Shown piece by piece: positions 20,528 through 29,582 of a DNA stretch of 64,000 nucleotides; position 1 is the stretch's first letter; each line of letters opens with the position of its first letter. The stretch is from contig CAMHJQ010000018.1 of the NCBI GenBank assembly GCA_946185485.1, positions 1 through 64,000 on the forward strand, in the 5' to 3' direction. A program made the translations under genes and the position numbers. This stretch comes from an uncultured Prevotellaceae bacterium. Lineage in GTDB: Bacteria > Bacteroidota > Bacteroidia > Bacteroidales > Bacteroidaceae. The notes below the pieces were generated by a model that was not told the origin of the DNA, ran no database searches, and saw nothing but the letters and a program-made list of their open reading frames with translations.

Positions 20528-21431
20528 TGTTGATGACTCTACGAATGGTTTCTGCAAATAAGTCGGCAACGCTGAGCTGTTTGACTTTAGCACAGCACTG
20601 GGAGGAGTAGGGGATGGAGTCGGTGAAGACAATCTCCTCAAGGGCAGAGTTCTGCACACGCTCGCTAGCAGGGCCACTCATCACACAGTGTGAGGCACAG
20701 GCACGTATGGTCTTGGCTCCAGCCTCCTTCATGATGTCGGCAGCCTTGGTGATGGTACCGGCGGTATCAACCATGTCGTCGATGATGACGACGTTCTTGC
20801 CCTCCACGTCGCCGATGATCTGCATCGAGGCAACGACGTTGGCGCGGGCACGGGTCTTGTTGCAGAGCACCAGCGGACATCCTAAATACTTGGCGTAGGT
20901 ATTGGCACGCTTGGAGCCACCCACGTCGGGCGAGGCAATGACAAGGTCTTCCAGCTGTAAGCTCTGCAGATAGGGTAGGATGACGTTGGAGGCATAGAGA
21001 TGGTCTACGGGAACGTTAAAGAAACCTTGTATCTGGTCGGCATGTAAGTCCATGGTGATGACACGGTTGACGCCAGCTGCTGAAAGTAAGTCTGCAACGA
21101 GCTTAGCACCAATACTCACACGAGGTTTGTCCTTACGGTCCTGACGCGCCCATCCGAAGTAGGGGATGACGGCATTGATGGTGCGGGCCGACGCACGCTT
21201 GGCAGCATCAATCATCAGGAGCAGCTCCATGAGATTGTCTGCATTGGGGAACGTACTCTGGACGAGGAAGATGTCTTGTCCGCGAATGCTCTCCTCGTAT
21301 GATACGGCAAACTCACCATCTGAGAATTTTGTTATGAGGAGTTCACCGAGTGGACACCCCAGACTTTGGCAGATCCTTTCTGCCAGGTACTTGGTAGCGG
21401 TACCAGAAAACACCATGTAGTTCTTGTTCAT
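20496..21431 (-). CDS. prs: Ribose-phosphate pyrophosphokinase
   Basis: 311 aa, full length. Characteristic segments are FSDGEFAVSYEESIRGQDIF, FGWARQDRKDKPRVSIGAKL and the PRPP loop VVIIDDMVDTAGT. It makes PRPP from ribose-5-phosphate and ATP, feeding the purine, pyrimidine and histidine genes also found in this window (purC, purM, pyrF, hisG). Its 3' end overlaps the start of the TlpA-like gene. Confidence 0.96.
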   Translation of the reverse strand: MNKNYMVFSGTATKYLAERICQSLGCPLGELLITKFSDGEFAVSYEESIRGQDIFLVQSTFPNADNLMELLLMIDAAKRASARTINAVIPYFGWARQDRKDKPRVSIGAKLVADLLSAAGVNRVITMDLHADQIQGFFNVPVDHLYASNVILPYLQSLQLEDLVIASPDVGGSKRANTYAKYLGCPLVLCNKTRARANVVASMQIIGDVEGKNVVIIDDMVDTAGTITKAADIMKEAGAKTIRACASHCVMSGPASERVQNSALEEIVFTDSIPYSSQCCAKVKQLSVADLFAETIRRVINNESISSQYIV

Positions 21432-21473
21432 TGTCTTTATATAGGAGATAGAGTTTATTGTTCGTTGTTTTTA

Positions 21474-22082
21474 TTAACCCACCGCCTTGCGCAGTTTGGC
21501 AAAATGGTCGATGATGTCGTGATAGTCGAGTTCCTGATGGATGTTGAACCTGTTCCACAGATCGCCCCTGATGACGATACCGCCAAAGCCCAGGTCCTTG
21601 ACCTGTCGGATGTTGTCGAGGTTGATGCCGCCGAGTGCATAGACGTGGCGGTCGATGAGTCCCCGGCGCGATGCCTCCTTCAACTGCTCCAGAGTAAATG
21701 ACGAGGTACGGCCTGTTTCTGTCTGGCTGTCGAAGATGTACTTCAAGAAGACATAGTCTGCATGCTTCTTGGCCTCTTTCAGAAGTTCAAGATTGGTACA
21801 TGTGCGGCTGATATGTCCCTTGTACCCGTTGGGGGCAGGCGTCGTCTCATCGTCGATGTGGATGCCTCTGAGGTTAAATTCCTCTTTCAGATAGAAGTTG
21901 TCGTGGGTTGTGATGCGCGAATAGTATTCATTGGGCAGTAGTGTAAGCAGTCGCTCCGAGTACATGGGCGACGCATCAGCCTTGTAGAGGTGAAGGTTGT
22001 CAAGGCCCTCGTCGAAGAGCGACGAGAGTATCTTGTCTTCTTCCACGAAGAACGTGGGCTGTGTCATTACTGCGAGTTTCAT
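21474..22082 (-). CDS. Thiamine phosphate synthase/TenI-family protein
   Basis: 202 aa. A TIM-barrel protein with the ThiE/TenI pattern: RLLTLLPNEYYSRITTHDNF, RGIHIDDETTP, SRTCTNLELLKEAKKHADYV, then VYALGGINLDNIRQVKDLGF and GIVIRGDLW. The phosphate-loop glycine region (GGI...G) is present. It lacks the full ThiE substrate motifs I would expect, and no thi genes are adjacent, so a TenI-type aminopyrimidine aminohydrolase-like or regulatory role is as likely as true ThiE. It lies 6 bp downstream of pheS. Confidence 0.7.
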   Translation of the reverse strand: MKLAVMTQPTFFVEEDKILSSLFDEGLDNLHLYKADASPMYSERLLTLLPNEYYSRITTHDNFYLKEEFNLRGIHIDDETTPAPNGYKGHISRTCTNLELLKEAKKHADYVFLKYIFDSQTETGRTSSFTLEQLKEASRRGLIDRHVYALGGINLDNIRQVKDLGFGGIVIRGDLWNRFNIHQELDYHDIIDHFAKLRKAVG

Positions 22083-22088
22083 ACCGGC

Positions 22089-23147
22089 TTAGTTGGCAGA
22101 TTCAAATTCCTTCAAGAAGCGGACATCGTTCTCCGAGAACATACGCAGGTCGCTGACACGATACTTCAGGTTGGTGATGCGCTCCACGCCCATACCGAAA
22201 GCATAGCCGCTATATATCTTCGAGTCAATGCCGCACTGCTCCAGCACATTGGGGTCAACCATTCCGCAACCCAGAATCTCCACCCATCCGGTGTGCTTGC
22301 AGAATCCACAGCCTTCACCGCCGCAGATGAAGCACGAGATGTCCATCTCGGCACTCGGCTCGGTGAACGGGAAGTAGGAGGGGCGCAGGCGAATCTGGGT
22401 GTCGGGACCGAACATCTCGCGGGCAAAGCTGAGCAGCACCTGCTTGAGGTCGGTGAACGACACGTTCTTGTCAATGTAGAGTCCCTCCACCTGATGGAAG
22501 AAGCAGTGAGCACGGGCGGTGATGGCCTCGTTGCGATAGACGCGGCCTGGACAGATGACGCGGATGGGTGCCGTCAGCTTGCCGTCCTCAGTGTGCATGT
22601 TCTCCATCACACGGGCCTGGACGCTCGACGTATGTGAGCGCAGCAGGATGTTCTTAGTGACATCGTTGGGATGCTGCGACACGAAGAAGGTGTCCTGCAT
22701 GTCGCGGGCGGGATGGTCGGCAGCGAAGTTCATCTTGGTAAACACGTGCAGGTCGTCCTCCACCTCGGGACCGTCAGCCAGCACAAAGCCCATGCGTGAG
22801 AAGATGTCGATGATTTCGTTGGTCACGATGGTCAGCGGGTGGCGCGTGCCTAACTGAATGGGGTAGGGCGTGCGTGTCAGGTCGATGCCGGCGTTGTCAC
22901 CTTCCTGGACCTCAGTCTGTTCCTTTAATTGGTTAATGCGCTCCTGTGCCAACTGCTTCAGCTCGTTGATCTTCATGCCGACAGCTTTCTTTTGGTCGGC
23001 AGGCACCTCGCGGAAGTCGTTCATAAGGAGTGTAATCTCGCCCTTCTTACTCAGGTATTTCAGGCGCAGCTGCTCTACCTCTTCGGCATTCTGAGCGTTC
23101 AGGTTCTGCACTTCTTTCAGAAGTTCGTCTATCTTGTCAAGTATCAT
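22089..23147 (-). CDS. pheS: Phenylalanyl-tRNA synthetase alpha subunit
   Basis: 352 aa. An N-terminal coiled coil (about 1-90) is followed by the class II core: HPLTIVTNEIIDIFSRMGF (motif 1), GRVYRNEAITARAHCFFHQV (motif 2) and SGYAFGMGVERITNLKY (motif 3). A cysteine cluster CFICGGEGCGFC lies in the loop before motif 3, as in many PheS. It pairs with PheT, which is not in the window, to charge tRNA-Phe. Confidence 0.96.
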   Translation of the reverse strand: MILDKIDELLKEVQNLNAQNAEEVEQLRLKYLSKKGEITLLMNDFREVPADQKKAVGMKINELKQLAQERINQLKEQTEVQEGDNAGIDLTRTPYPIQLGTRHPLTIVTNEIIDIFSRMGFVLADGPEVEDDLHVFTKMNFAADHPARDMQDTFFVSQHPNDVTKNILLRSHTSSVQARVMENMHTEDGKLTAPIRVICPGRVYRNEAITARAHCFFHQVEGLYIDKNVSFTDLKQVLLSFAREMFGPDTQIRLRPSYFPFTEPSAEMDISCFICGGEGCGFCKHTGWVEILGCGMVDPNVLEQCGIDSKIYSGYAFGMGVERITNLKYRVSDLRMFSENDVRFLKEFESAN

Positions 23148-23177
23148 ATTCTTTTACTATTTGTTATGTTTTGCGTG

Positions 23178-23185
23178 CAAAGGTA
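23178..23185 (-). promoter_or_regulatory. -7 box of pheS
   Basis: Minus-strand TACCTTTG about 31 nt before the pheS start codon; no clear -33 TTTG at 20 bp. It suggests pheS and following genes are transcribed separately from pyrF. Confidence 0.45.
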
Positions 23186-23207
23186 CAAAATAATTATGAA
23201 TTGTGCA

Positions 23208-24062
23208 TTATGATTGACACATTATTTTCGCCATCTGCTCCTGCAACTCGCGGGCTTTCTGTCCCGCAACCTCGGCAAAGTCCTCATTCTGCGAGGCATA
23301 GATGATGCCACGTGACGAGTTGACCAGCAGACCGATGTCGCCGGGAATCATGCCGTACCGGCAGACCTCCTCCAAGCTGCCGCCCTGGGCACCGACGCCC
23401 GGCACCAGCAGGAAGTGACGGGGAGCCACCTTGCGGATGTCCTCGAACATCTGGCCCTGTGTGGCGCCTACGACGTACATCATGTTCTCGTCGTTGCCCC
23501 ACTGCTGGCTCTGCTTCAGCACCTTCTCAAAGAGTCGCTCGCCCTGTGCGTCTTCCGTCAGCTGGAAGTCGTGCGAGCCTTTGTTCGAGGTGAGTGCCAG
23601 CAGCACGACCCACTTGTCGTCGTAGCCCAAGAAGGGCGTCACACTGTCCTCGCCCATGTAGGGGGCAACGGTCAGCGCATCCACGTCGTACTGCTCGAAG
23701 AACGTCTTGGCATACATCTTCGACGTGTTGCCGATGTCGCCGCGCTTGGCGTCGGCAATAATGAAGTGGTTGGGATATTCCTCTTTCAGGTAATCGACGG
23801 TGGCCTCGAAAGCCATGATGCCGTCTACTCCGTAAGCCTCGTAGAAAGCCAGGTTGGGCTTGTACGCCACGCAATAGGGGGCGGTAGCGTCGATGATGAG
23901 GGCGTTAAATTCGCAGAGGGCGCGGAAGATGTAGTCCTCGCCGTCCTTGGCCTTTGCCTCGTCGATGATACACTGGGGAATCTTGTTCAGGTCTGTATCC
24001 AGACCTACGCAGAGAAACGACTGCTTCTCCTTGATTTGCTGTATTAACTCTTGTCTGTTCAT
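23208..24062 (-). CDS. pyrF: Orotidine 5'-phosphate decarboxylase, type 2
   Basis: 284 aa. It shows [13 protein letters not shown] near the N-terminus, the catalytic stretch [20 protein letters not shown], and the C-terminal phosphate loop [12 protein letters not shown] with LLVNSSRGI. This is the longer, type 2 branch of the family. It makes UMP from OMP. The start codon immediately follows the stop of the small membrane protein gene. Confidence 0.95.
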   Translation of the reverse strand: MNRQELIQQIKEKQSFLCVGLDTDLNKIPQCIIDEAKAKDGEDYIFRALCEFNALIIDATAPYCVAYKPNLAFYEAYGVDGIMAFEATVDYLKEEYPNHFIIADAKRGDIGNTSKMYAKTFFEQYDVDALTVAPYMGEDSVTPFLGYDDKWVVLLALTSNKGSHDFQLTEDAQGERLFEKVLKQSQQWGNDENMMYVVGATQGQMFEDIRKVAPRHFLLVPGVGAQGGSLEEVCRYGMIPGDIGLLVNSSRGIIYASQNEDFAEVAGQKARELQEQMAKIMCQS

Positions 24063-24275
24063 TTATTTCTTTCTTTTTATCATTCTGGTTATGAAACGTA
24101 ATATAAACTCCGAGACGAAATAGGTTGCTACCCAGACACCAGCCCAGACAAAAAAGCCTTTCTCACGGAATCCATCGGCAATGAATACGGCTGGTGCTAT
24201 TGACAGAAGGTCTGCCCAGCTTTGCTTGATGCTTGACCAAGTCCATTCCTTTTTAATTTCTTGAATGAGTCCCAT
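24063..24275 (-). CDS. Small membrane protein of unknown function
   Basis: 70 aa. It begins amphipathic (MGLIQEIKKEWTWSSIKQSW), has two likely membrane segments (LLSIAPAVFIADGF and FFVWAGVWVATYFVSEFIL) and a basic tail ending RMIKRKK. I do not recognise the family. It lies 4 bp after prfA and its stop codon abuts the pyrF start codon, so it is translated as part of this operon. Confidence 0.65.
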   Translation of the reverse strand: MGLIQEIKKEWTWSSIKQSWADLLSIAPAVFIADGFREKGFFVWAGVWVATYFVSEFILRFITRMIKRKK

Positions 24276-24279
24276 AATC

Positions 24280-25395
24280 TTAAAGTTCTGTTTCTTTCAT
24301 TCTTTCAGCGTTCTCCGCCACGGTCAGGGCGTCAATCATGGCCTGGATGTCGCCGCCGAGGAAGCCCTGCAGGTCATGGGTGGTGTAGCCGATGCGGTGG
24401 TCGGTGACGCGCCCCTGCGGGAAGTTGTAGGTGCGGATTTTTGCGCTGCGGTCGCCGGTTGACACGAGGCTCTTGCGGCGCGAGGCAATGTCGTCCATAT
24501 ACTTTTGGTGCTCCTTATCATATATAAAGGTATACAGGCGCGAGAGTGCGCGTTCCTTGTTCTTAGGCTGGTCGCGTGTCTCGGTACACTCGATGAGGAT
24601 TTCCTCCGTCTCACCTGTATTGGGGTTCTTCCACATATAGCGCAGACGGACGCCCGACTCCACCTTGTTCACATTCTGACCGCCGGCACCCGAGCTTCGG
24701 AACGTGTCCCACTTGATTTCACCCTCGTTGACATGCACCTCAAACTTATCGGCCTCGGGCAGCACGGCCACCGTCGCCGCCGACGTGTGCATGCGTCCCT
24801 GCGTCTCCGTAGCCGGCACACGCTGTACGCGGTGGACACCCGACTCATACTTCAGCGTGCCATAGACGTCGGCACCGCTGACGGCAAAGTCTATCTCCTT
24901 GTAGCCGCCGACGGCACCCTCCGAGACGCTGGTGATGCTGAGCTGCCAGCCCTTCGAGTCGCAGTAGCTCTTATACATCTTGAACAGGTCGCCGGCAAAC
25001 AGGCACGCCTCGTCGCCGCCCGTACCGGCACGAATCTCCATCTGCACGTTCTTGGCATCTTCGGGGTCCTTAGGGATGAGGGCAATTTTGATTTCCTCTT
25101 CCAGCTTGGGCTGCAGGGCTTCGTTCTCGCTGAGTTCCTCGCGGGCCATCTCCTTCATCTCCGCATCGTCCTCGTTGGCCAGGATGTCCTTGGCCTCCTT
25201 GATGCTGTTCAGGCAGGCGATATAACGCTTGCGGGCATCCATGATGTCGCCCAGATCCTTGTATTCCTTGGTCAGTTTCACGAAACGGTTCTGGTCGGCT
25301 ATCACGTCGGGGTCGGTAATCAGTGTCGATACTTCCTCGAAGCGAGCTTCCAAGCCGTCGAGCTTCTGTAATATACTATTGGTAGTTTCAGCCAT
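24280..25395 (-). CDS. prfA: Peptide chain release factor 1
   Basis: 371 aa. The peptidyl-hydrolysis motif is in FRSSGAGGQNVNKVES. The codon-recognition tripeptide PAT is seen in QRVPATETQGRMH, which identifies RF1 (UAA/UAG) rather than RF2 (SPF). A long N-terminal coiled coil and C-terminal RRKSLVSTGDRSAKIRTYNF complete the family. It lies 27 bp downstream of purM on the same strand. Confidence 0.96.
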   Translation of the reverse strand: MAETTNSILQKLDGLEARFEEVSTLITDPDVIADQNRFVKLTKEYKDLGDIMDARKRYIACLNSIKEAKDILANEDDAEMKEMAREELSENEALQPKLEEEIKIALIPKDPEDAKNVQMEIRAGTGGDEACLFAGDLFKMYKSYCDSKGWQLSITSVSEGAVGGYKEIDFAVSGADVYGTLKYESGVHRVQRVPATETQGRMHTSAATVAVLPEADKFEVHVNEGEIKWDTFRSSGAGGQNVNKVESGVRLRYMWKNPNTGETEEILIECTETRDQPKNKERALSRLYTFIYDKEHQKYMDDIASRRKSLVSTGDRSAKIRTYNFPQGRVTDHRIGYTTHDLQGFLGGDIQAMIDALTVAENAERMKETEL

Positions 25396-25422
25396 TATGT
25401 ATTTTTCCTTGTTTGTTTTTCC

Positions 25423-26583
25423 TTAATACTCGAACGTGCCATACTCGCTCTTGATGGTCAGACTCTTCTGGCCTTCCTCGATATGGCCAACGACCTGAGC
25501 ATCTATGTTGAACGCCTTCGAGATGGCGATGACCTGCTCGGCCACTTCAGGACGGACGTAAATCTCCATGCGGTGGCCCATGTTGAACACCTGGTACATC
25601 TCGCGCCAGTCGGTGCCGGAGCAGTCGTGGATGGCACGGAACAGCGGCGGCACGGGGAACATGTTGTCCTTGACGACGCGGCAGTTGTCGCCGACAAAGT
25701 GCAGCACCTTGGTCTGGGCGCCGCCCGTGCAGTGCACCATGCCGTGGATTTCGGGGCGCAACTCATCCAAGAGCTTCTTGATAACAGGAGCATAGGTGCG
25801 GGTTGGCGATAGTACCAACTGTCCTGCATTGACGGGTGAGCCCTCAACAGCATCGGTCAGCTTATATTTGCCGCTGTAAACCAAGTCGTCGGGCACGGCA
25901 TGATCGTAGCTCTCGGGATAGTTCTCAGCCAAGTACTTGGCAAAGACGTCGTGGCGGGCTGAGGTCAGACCGTTAGAGCCCATGCCTCCGTTGTAGCGTT
26001 TCTCGTAGGTGGCCTGTCCGGTGGATGATAAACCTACAATTACATCACCTGGACGGATGTTGGCATTGTCGATGACGTCGGCACGCTTCATGCGACAGGT
26101 GACGGTGCTGTCAACGATGATGGTGCGCACAAGGTCGCCCACGTCGGCCGTCTCTCCGCCTGTGGGGTAGATGCCGATGCCCATCTCGCGCAGTTCGGCC
26201 AACAGCTCGTCGGTGCCGTTGATGATGGCCGAGATGACCTCTCCCGGCACGAGCATCTTGTTGCGCCCGATGGTGCTGGAGACGAGGATGTTGTCGACGG
26301 CACCCACACACAGCAGGTCGTCGGTGTTCATCACGATGGCGTCCTGGGCAATGCCTTTCCATACGGAGAGGTCGCCCGTTTCCTTCCAGTACATGTAGGC
26401 GAGGCTCGACTTGGTGCCAGCCCCGTCGGCATGCATGATGTTGCAATACTCCGGGTCACCGCCCAGAATGTCGGGGATGATTTTACAGAAAGCCTGCGGA
26501 TAGAGGCCTTTGTCTATGTTCTTGATGGCGGCATGTACATCCTCTTTGGCTGCACTCACGCCGCGCTGCATATATCTACTCAT
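25423..26583 (-). CDS. purM: Phosphoribosylformylglycinamidine cyclo-ligase
   Basis: 386 aa. AIR-synthase fold with HADGAGTKSSLAYMYWKE, MNTDDLLCVGAVDNILVSST, GGETADVGDLV and the C-terminal PPLFRAIHDCSGTDWREMYQ / FNMGHRMEIYV. It closes the imidazole ring in purine synthesis. Its ATG directly follows a 32-bp array of AACTGTC-type repeats, which occupies the whole upstream region; no other leader is visible. Confidence 0.92.
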   Translation of the reverse strand: MSRYMQRGVSAAKEDVHAAIKNIDKGLYPQAFCKIIPDILGGDPEYCNIMHADGAGTKSSLAYMYWKETGDLSVWKGIAQDAIVMNTDDLLCVGAVDNILVSSTIGRNKMLVPGEVISAIINGTDELLAELREMGIGIYPTGGETADVGDLVRTIIVDSTVTCRMKRADVIDNANIRPGDVIVGLSSTGQATYEKRYNGGMGSNGLTSARHDVFAKYLAENYPESYDHAVPDDLVYSGKYKLTDAVEGSPVNAGQLVLSPTRTYAPVIKKLLDELRPEIHGMVHCTGGAQTKVLHFVGDNCRVVKDNMFPVPPLFRAIHDCSGTDWREMYQVFNMGHRMEIYVRPEVAEQVIAISKAFNIDAQVVGHIEEGQKSLTIKSEYGTFEY

Positions 26584-27002
26584 AGTTGACAGTTGACAGT
26601 TGACAGTTGACAGTTAGGTGTCAGACTTCAACTTCTTTATTATTGATGTTAATATTTTAATTAGTTCACTTGTGTCATTTTGTATAGACAGATACTGATT
26701 TTCATCAAGATATTCCGTCTTGTATAAGAGTTCAAGCCAATATTCTGTTTCATCAGCTTCTTTGAGTGCAATGCTCAATTTGGTGAGAAAGTCTTTTCGG
26801 CTTTGCGCGTTTTTACTTTCTCTGGTATTGGCTCCGATACTTGTTCCACTCCTTAACAGTTGTTTTGACAGGACATGTTCATTCTTCTGCAGCACCAAGT
26901 ATTTGTATAGGTTTACGATTCTGATGGCATAAGCCATACTCTTTTCACCTATTATACTATTGCTTGTCATAACTGTCAACTGTCAACTCTCAACTGTCAA
27001 CT
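26584..27002. mobile_element. 419-bp cassette: four-helix-bundle gene between 32-bp inverted repeats
   Basis: The left end (26584-26615) is AGTTGAC repeated 4.6 times. The right end (26971-27002) is its reverse complement with one mismatch. The only gene inside is a four-helix-bundle (IVP) gene whose stop codon and start codon touch the two ends. The cassette separates lemA from purM. Mobility is an inference from the symmetry; no transposase or target duplication is seen. Confidence 0.55.
26614..26970 (-). CDS. Four-helix-bundle protein, 23S rRNA-intervening-sequence type
   Basis: 118 aa from the ATG at 26970 (MTSNSIIGEKSMAYAIRIVN). The pattern SKQLLRSGTSIGANTRESKN followed by DFLTKLSIALKEADETEYWL and a last helix (LIKILTSIIKKLKSDT) is characteristic of the IVP/S23 family (PF05635 type). 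These small helical proteins were first found in rRNA intervening sequences and occur scattered in Bacteroidetes genomes; their biochemical role is unsettled. AT-rich compared with purM and lemA. Confidence 0.85.
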   Translation of the reverse strand: MTSNSIIGEKSMAYAIRIVNLYKYLVLQKNEHVLSKQLLRSGTSIGANTRESKNAQSRKDFLTKLSIALKEADETEYWLELLYKTEYLDENQYLSIQNDTSELIKILTSIIKKLKSDT

Positions 27003-27588
27003 AGAACTTCACTTGTGGGGCTTTCTCGGCACCGGCCTCGGCCTCAAACTTGGTCATCTTGTCAAAGCCGAAGAGGCCGGCAAGGATGTTCTTGGGGAAG
27101 CGGCGGATGGTGACATTGTAATCCTGCACGACGGCATTGAACTTGTTGCGGGCCTCGTTGATGCGGTTTTCAGTACCCTCCAACTGCACCTGCAGGTCGC
27201 GGAAGTTCTCGTTAGCCTTCAGGTCGGGATAGTTTTCCTGGATGGCAATCAGTCGTCCGAGTGCAGCACCTAATTCGCCCTGTGCCTGCTGGAACTCCTT
27301 CAATTTCTCGGGCGTCATGTTCTCAGGGTCGAGGGTGACCTGAGTGGCCTTCGAACGGGCGTTGACGACACCCTCCAGGGTCTCCTTCTCATGTGCGGCA
27401 TAGCCTTTGACTACCTCTACCAGATTAGGGATGAGGTCTGCGCGGCGCTGGTAAGCCGACTGTACGTTGGCTAGTGCTGTGGTAGCTTTCTCCTGCTCAC
27501 CGACCATAGAGTTGTAGGCACTTGCAGCCCATCCGCCGATGATGACGACAGCTGCGATAATTGCGATTGTTGATTTACCGAGTTTCAT
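27001..27588 (-). CDS. lemA: LemA-family membrane protein
   Basis: 195 aa. A single N-terminal membrane segment (STIAIIAAVVIIGGWAASAY) is followed by the helical LemA domain: RRADLIPNLVEVVKGYAAHE, LIAIQENYPDLKANENFRDL, NRINEARNKFN and the end FPKNILAGLFGFDKMTKFEA. Function is not well defined; LemA is often paired with TPM-domain proteins, as here. Its stop codon lies at the right end of the four-helix-bundle cassette. Confidence 0.9.
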   Translation of the reverse strand: MKLGKSTIAIIAAVVIIGGWAASAYNSMVGEQEKATTALANVQSAYQRRADLIPNLVEVVKGYAAHEKETLEGVVNARSKATQVTLDPENMTPEKLKEFQQAQGELGAALGRLIAIQENYPDLKANENFRDLQVQLEGTENRINEARNKFNAVVQDYNVTIRRFPKNILAGLFGFDKMTKFEAEAGAEKAPQVKF

Positions 27589-27624
27589 AATAGCTATTAT
27601 TTAGTGATTGTTTTTTTTCTTTTT

Positions 27625-27687
27625 GTGGGTGTTGTGGGTGTTGTGGGTGTTGTGGGTGTTGTGGGTGTTGTGGGTGATGTGGGTGAT
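27625..27687. repeat. 9-bp tandem array between lemA and the TPM gene
   Basis: Five copies of GTGGGTGTT followed by two of GTGGGTGAT in exact phase, ending close to the TPM-gene stop codon (27696-27698). It can be read as Thr-His-Asn repeats on the minus strand but has no gene context. Confidence 0.85.
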
Positions 27688-27695
27688 GTGGGGGG

Positions 27696-28796
27696 CTACC
27701 ACCTTGATGTGGCACCGCCGCCACCGAAGGAGCCTCCGCCGAATGAACCTCCGCTGAAGCCACCGCCTCCTCCATGGAAGCCGCCGCCGAAGCCGCCACC
27801 GCCAGTGAATCCGCTGCTGGTGGCAACATAGAAGGGGTTGGACAGGAGTGCTGATGTGCCAGCGATGCCAAGCCAATGGTATTTCTTGTTCTTGTGCAGG
27901 AAGAAGAGGCTCCAGAGGATGATGAAGGCGGTCATCAGCATCATGGTGCCCACGAACGGATCATCATCGTCACCGCCGCTGTTGCTGAGCAGGGATGACA
28001 TCTGCGGCAGTTCTTTCTTCTGCAGGGTGGAGTAGACGGCTTCCACGAGGTACACCATGCCGCTGTCGGGCATTTCGGCACGCATGGCCGGTACGACATA
28101 TTGTTGTTCCAACCTGTGACACTCAGCGTCGGTGAGGTCAGCCTCCAATGCCCTTCCGGGCGACATGTTGATGCTGTGGTCCTGATAGCCTACCACGATG
28201 ACCAGTCCGCGGTCGTTGTAGCCGACACCGTATTTGTTGCCCACGTCCTGTGCGAAGCGGAAGGGGTCGTCGTTCTCGATGTGGTTGACGACGATGACCA
28301 CCGACTGCACGCCCAGCTCCAGGTTCAGCCGCTGCAGGGTGACGTTCATGCGGTCCACGGCGGGCTGGCTCAGCACGCTGTCAGGGTTCGAGACATATTG
28401 TGTGGAGTCCTGCAGGTAGGGGATGGGAATGTTGTCGGCATTCCACTCCACCGTCTCTGCAGCAGCAAACTGCGATGTCTGATATGGCTCTTCAGTAAGA
28501 ATAGCTCCCATACAGCAGACCATCGACAGGACGGTGCCGATGACGAACATCCAGCCCCAGCGTTTGCGCTCTTTGACCCAGGTGGGGTTGGCCTGCTTGT
28601 AGGCATTGAAGATGTCCCTTCGCTTGCTCCTGTATTCGCTGGCCAGTGCCTCGTACTTTTTGGAGTACAGGCGCTTGAGGCGTGACGAGGAGAACAGCCC
28701 GTGGACGTTCTCCATCTCGTAGGAGTCCTCCAGGGCGCGTATAGCGTCGTTATACTGCTTCGTCAGGTGATTGATGCTGTCTGTTAGGGTTGACAT
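27696..28796 (-). CDS. TPM-domain membrane protein with a Gly-rich tail
   Basis: 366 aa. A charged N-terminal region (1-85), a membrane segment (WGWMFVIGTVLSMVCCMGAI), a TPM domain at about 130-270 (LELGVQSVVIVVNHIEND, NKYGVGYNDRGLVIVVGYQD, INMSPGRALEADLTD), a second membrane region (FVGTMMLMTAFIILWSLFFL) and a glycine/serine/phenylalanine-rich tail. The layout matches YgcG-type proteins encoded beside lemA. A role in envelope or photosystem-like repair has been proposed for TPM proteins; here it is unknown. Confidence 0.82.
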   Translation of the reverse strand: MSTLTDSINHLTKQYNDAIRALEDSYEMENVHGLFSSSRLKRLYSKKYEALASEYRSKRRDIFNAYKQANPTWVKERKRWGWMFVIGTVLSMVCCMGAILTEEPYQTSQFAAAETVEWNADNIPIPYLQDSTQYVSNPDSVLSQPAVDRMNVTLQRLNLELGVQSVVIVVNHIENDDPFRFAQDVGNKYGVGYNDRGLVIVVGYQDHSINMSPGRALEADLTDAECHRLEQQYVVPAMRAEMPDSGMVYLVEAVYSTLQKKELPQMSSLLSNSGGDDDDPFVGTMMLMTAFIILWSLFFLHKNKKYHWLGIAGTSALLSNPFYVATSSGFTGGGGFGGGFHGGGGGFSGGSFGGGSFGGGGATSRW

Positions 28797-28805
28797 AAAC
28801 TGATG

Positions 28806-29555
28806 TTATTTGGTCTCGTGCCAGAACTCCCACGATGCAAAGGCCTGCAGGAGTAGCATTTCAAGGCCGTTCTTGGTTTGTGCGCCATACTTGGCACCTT
28901 TCTTCATAAACAGCGTCTCGTCGGGGTTGTAGATGAGGTCATAGAGGATGTTGTGTGAGTCCATAGCTTCGTAGGGCAGTAGCGGACATTCCTCGGTCTT
29001 GGGGTACATGCCGAGAGGTGTGCAGTTGACGATGACGTTATACTCCTTGACGACCTCTGGCGTGATGCTCTTGTACTGAATGGTATCCGGACGCTCATAG
29101 CGGCTGACGAATACCGTCTCCAGCCCCAGGTTGCGCAGGCCGTAGTCGATGGCCTTGGAGGCACCGCCCGTACCAAGGATGAGGGCTTTCTTGTGCCATT
29201 TCTTGTCAATCATCGGCTCGATGCTCTTGGTGAAGCCAATGACGTCGGAGTTGTAGCCTTTCAACTTGATTTTCTTGCCCTCATGGATGACACGAATCAC
29301 GTTGACGGCACCGATGGCACGTGCCTCAGGCGTGATGCTGTCAAGGAAGGGGATGACTTTCTCCTTGTAGGGAATGGTGACGTTCAGTCCACGGAGGTTC
29401 AGGTTGGAACCTAACACTTCCACGAGTTCATCGATGGACGGAATCTCGTAATTCTCGTAGACGGCGTCGATGTTCTCGTCCTGAAACTTCTGGTTAAAAA
29501 AGCTGATTGAGAACGAATGTCCCAATGGGAAGCCTATGAGTCCGTACTTGTCCAT
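28806..29555 (-). CDS. aroE: Shikimate dehydrogenase
   Basis: 249 aa. The shikimate pocket GFPLGHSFSISFFNQKF is at the N-terminus (the usual HSxSP reads HSFSI), then LNVTIPYKEKVIPFLD with the catalytic lysine, the NADP loop LGTGGASKAIDYGLRNLG, and NCTPLGMYPKTEECPLLPYE. It reduces 3-dehydroshikimate in aromatic amino acid synthesis. Short for AroE but with all domains present. Confidence 0.92.
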   Translation of the reverse strand: MDKYGLIGFPLGHSFSISFFNQKFQDENIDAVYENYEIPSIDELVEVLGSNLNLRGLNVTIPYKEKVIPFLDSITPEARAIGAVNVIRVIHEGKKIKLKGYNSDVIGFTKSIEPMIDKKWHKKALILGTGGASKAIDYGLRNLGLETVFVSRYERPDTIQYKSITPEVVKEYNVIVNCTPLGMYPKTEECPLLPYEAMDSHNILYDLIYNPDETLFMKKGAKYGAQTKNGLEMLLLQAFASWEFWHETK

Positions 29556-29582
29556 ATATGATTACGTTTATGGGTTTGAAAA

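Noticed and set aside
27625..27687. Possible CRISPR-like array
   Set aside because: Units are 9 bp without spacers and there are no cas genes; the other tandem arrays are equally short.
27601..27876. Thr-His-Asn repeat frames
   Set aside because: Product of reading the 9-bp tandem array; not linked to a start in a sensible context.
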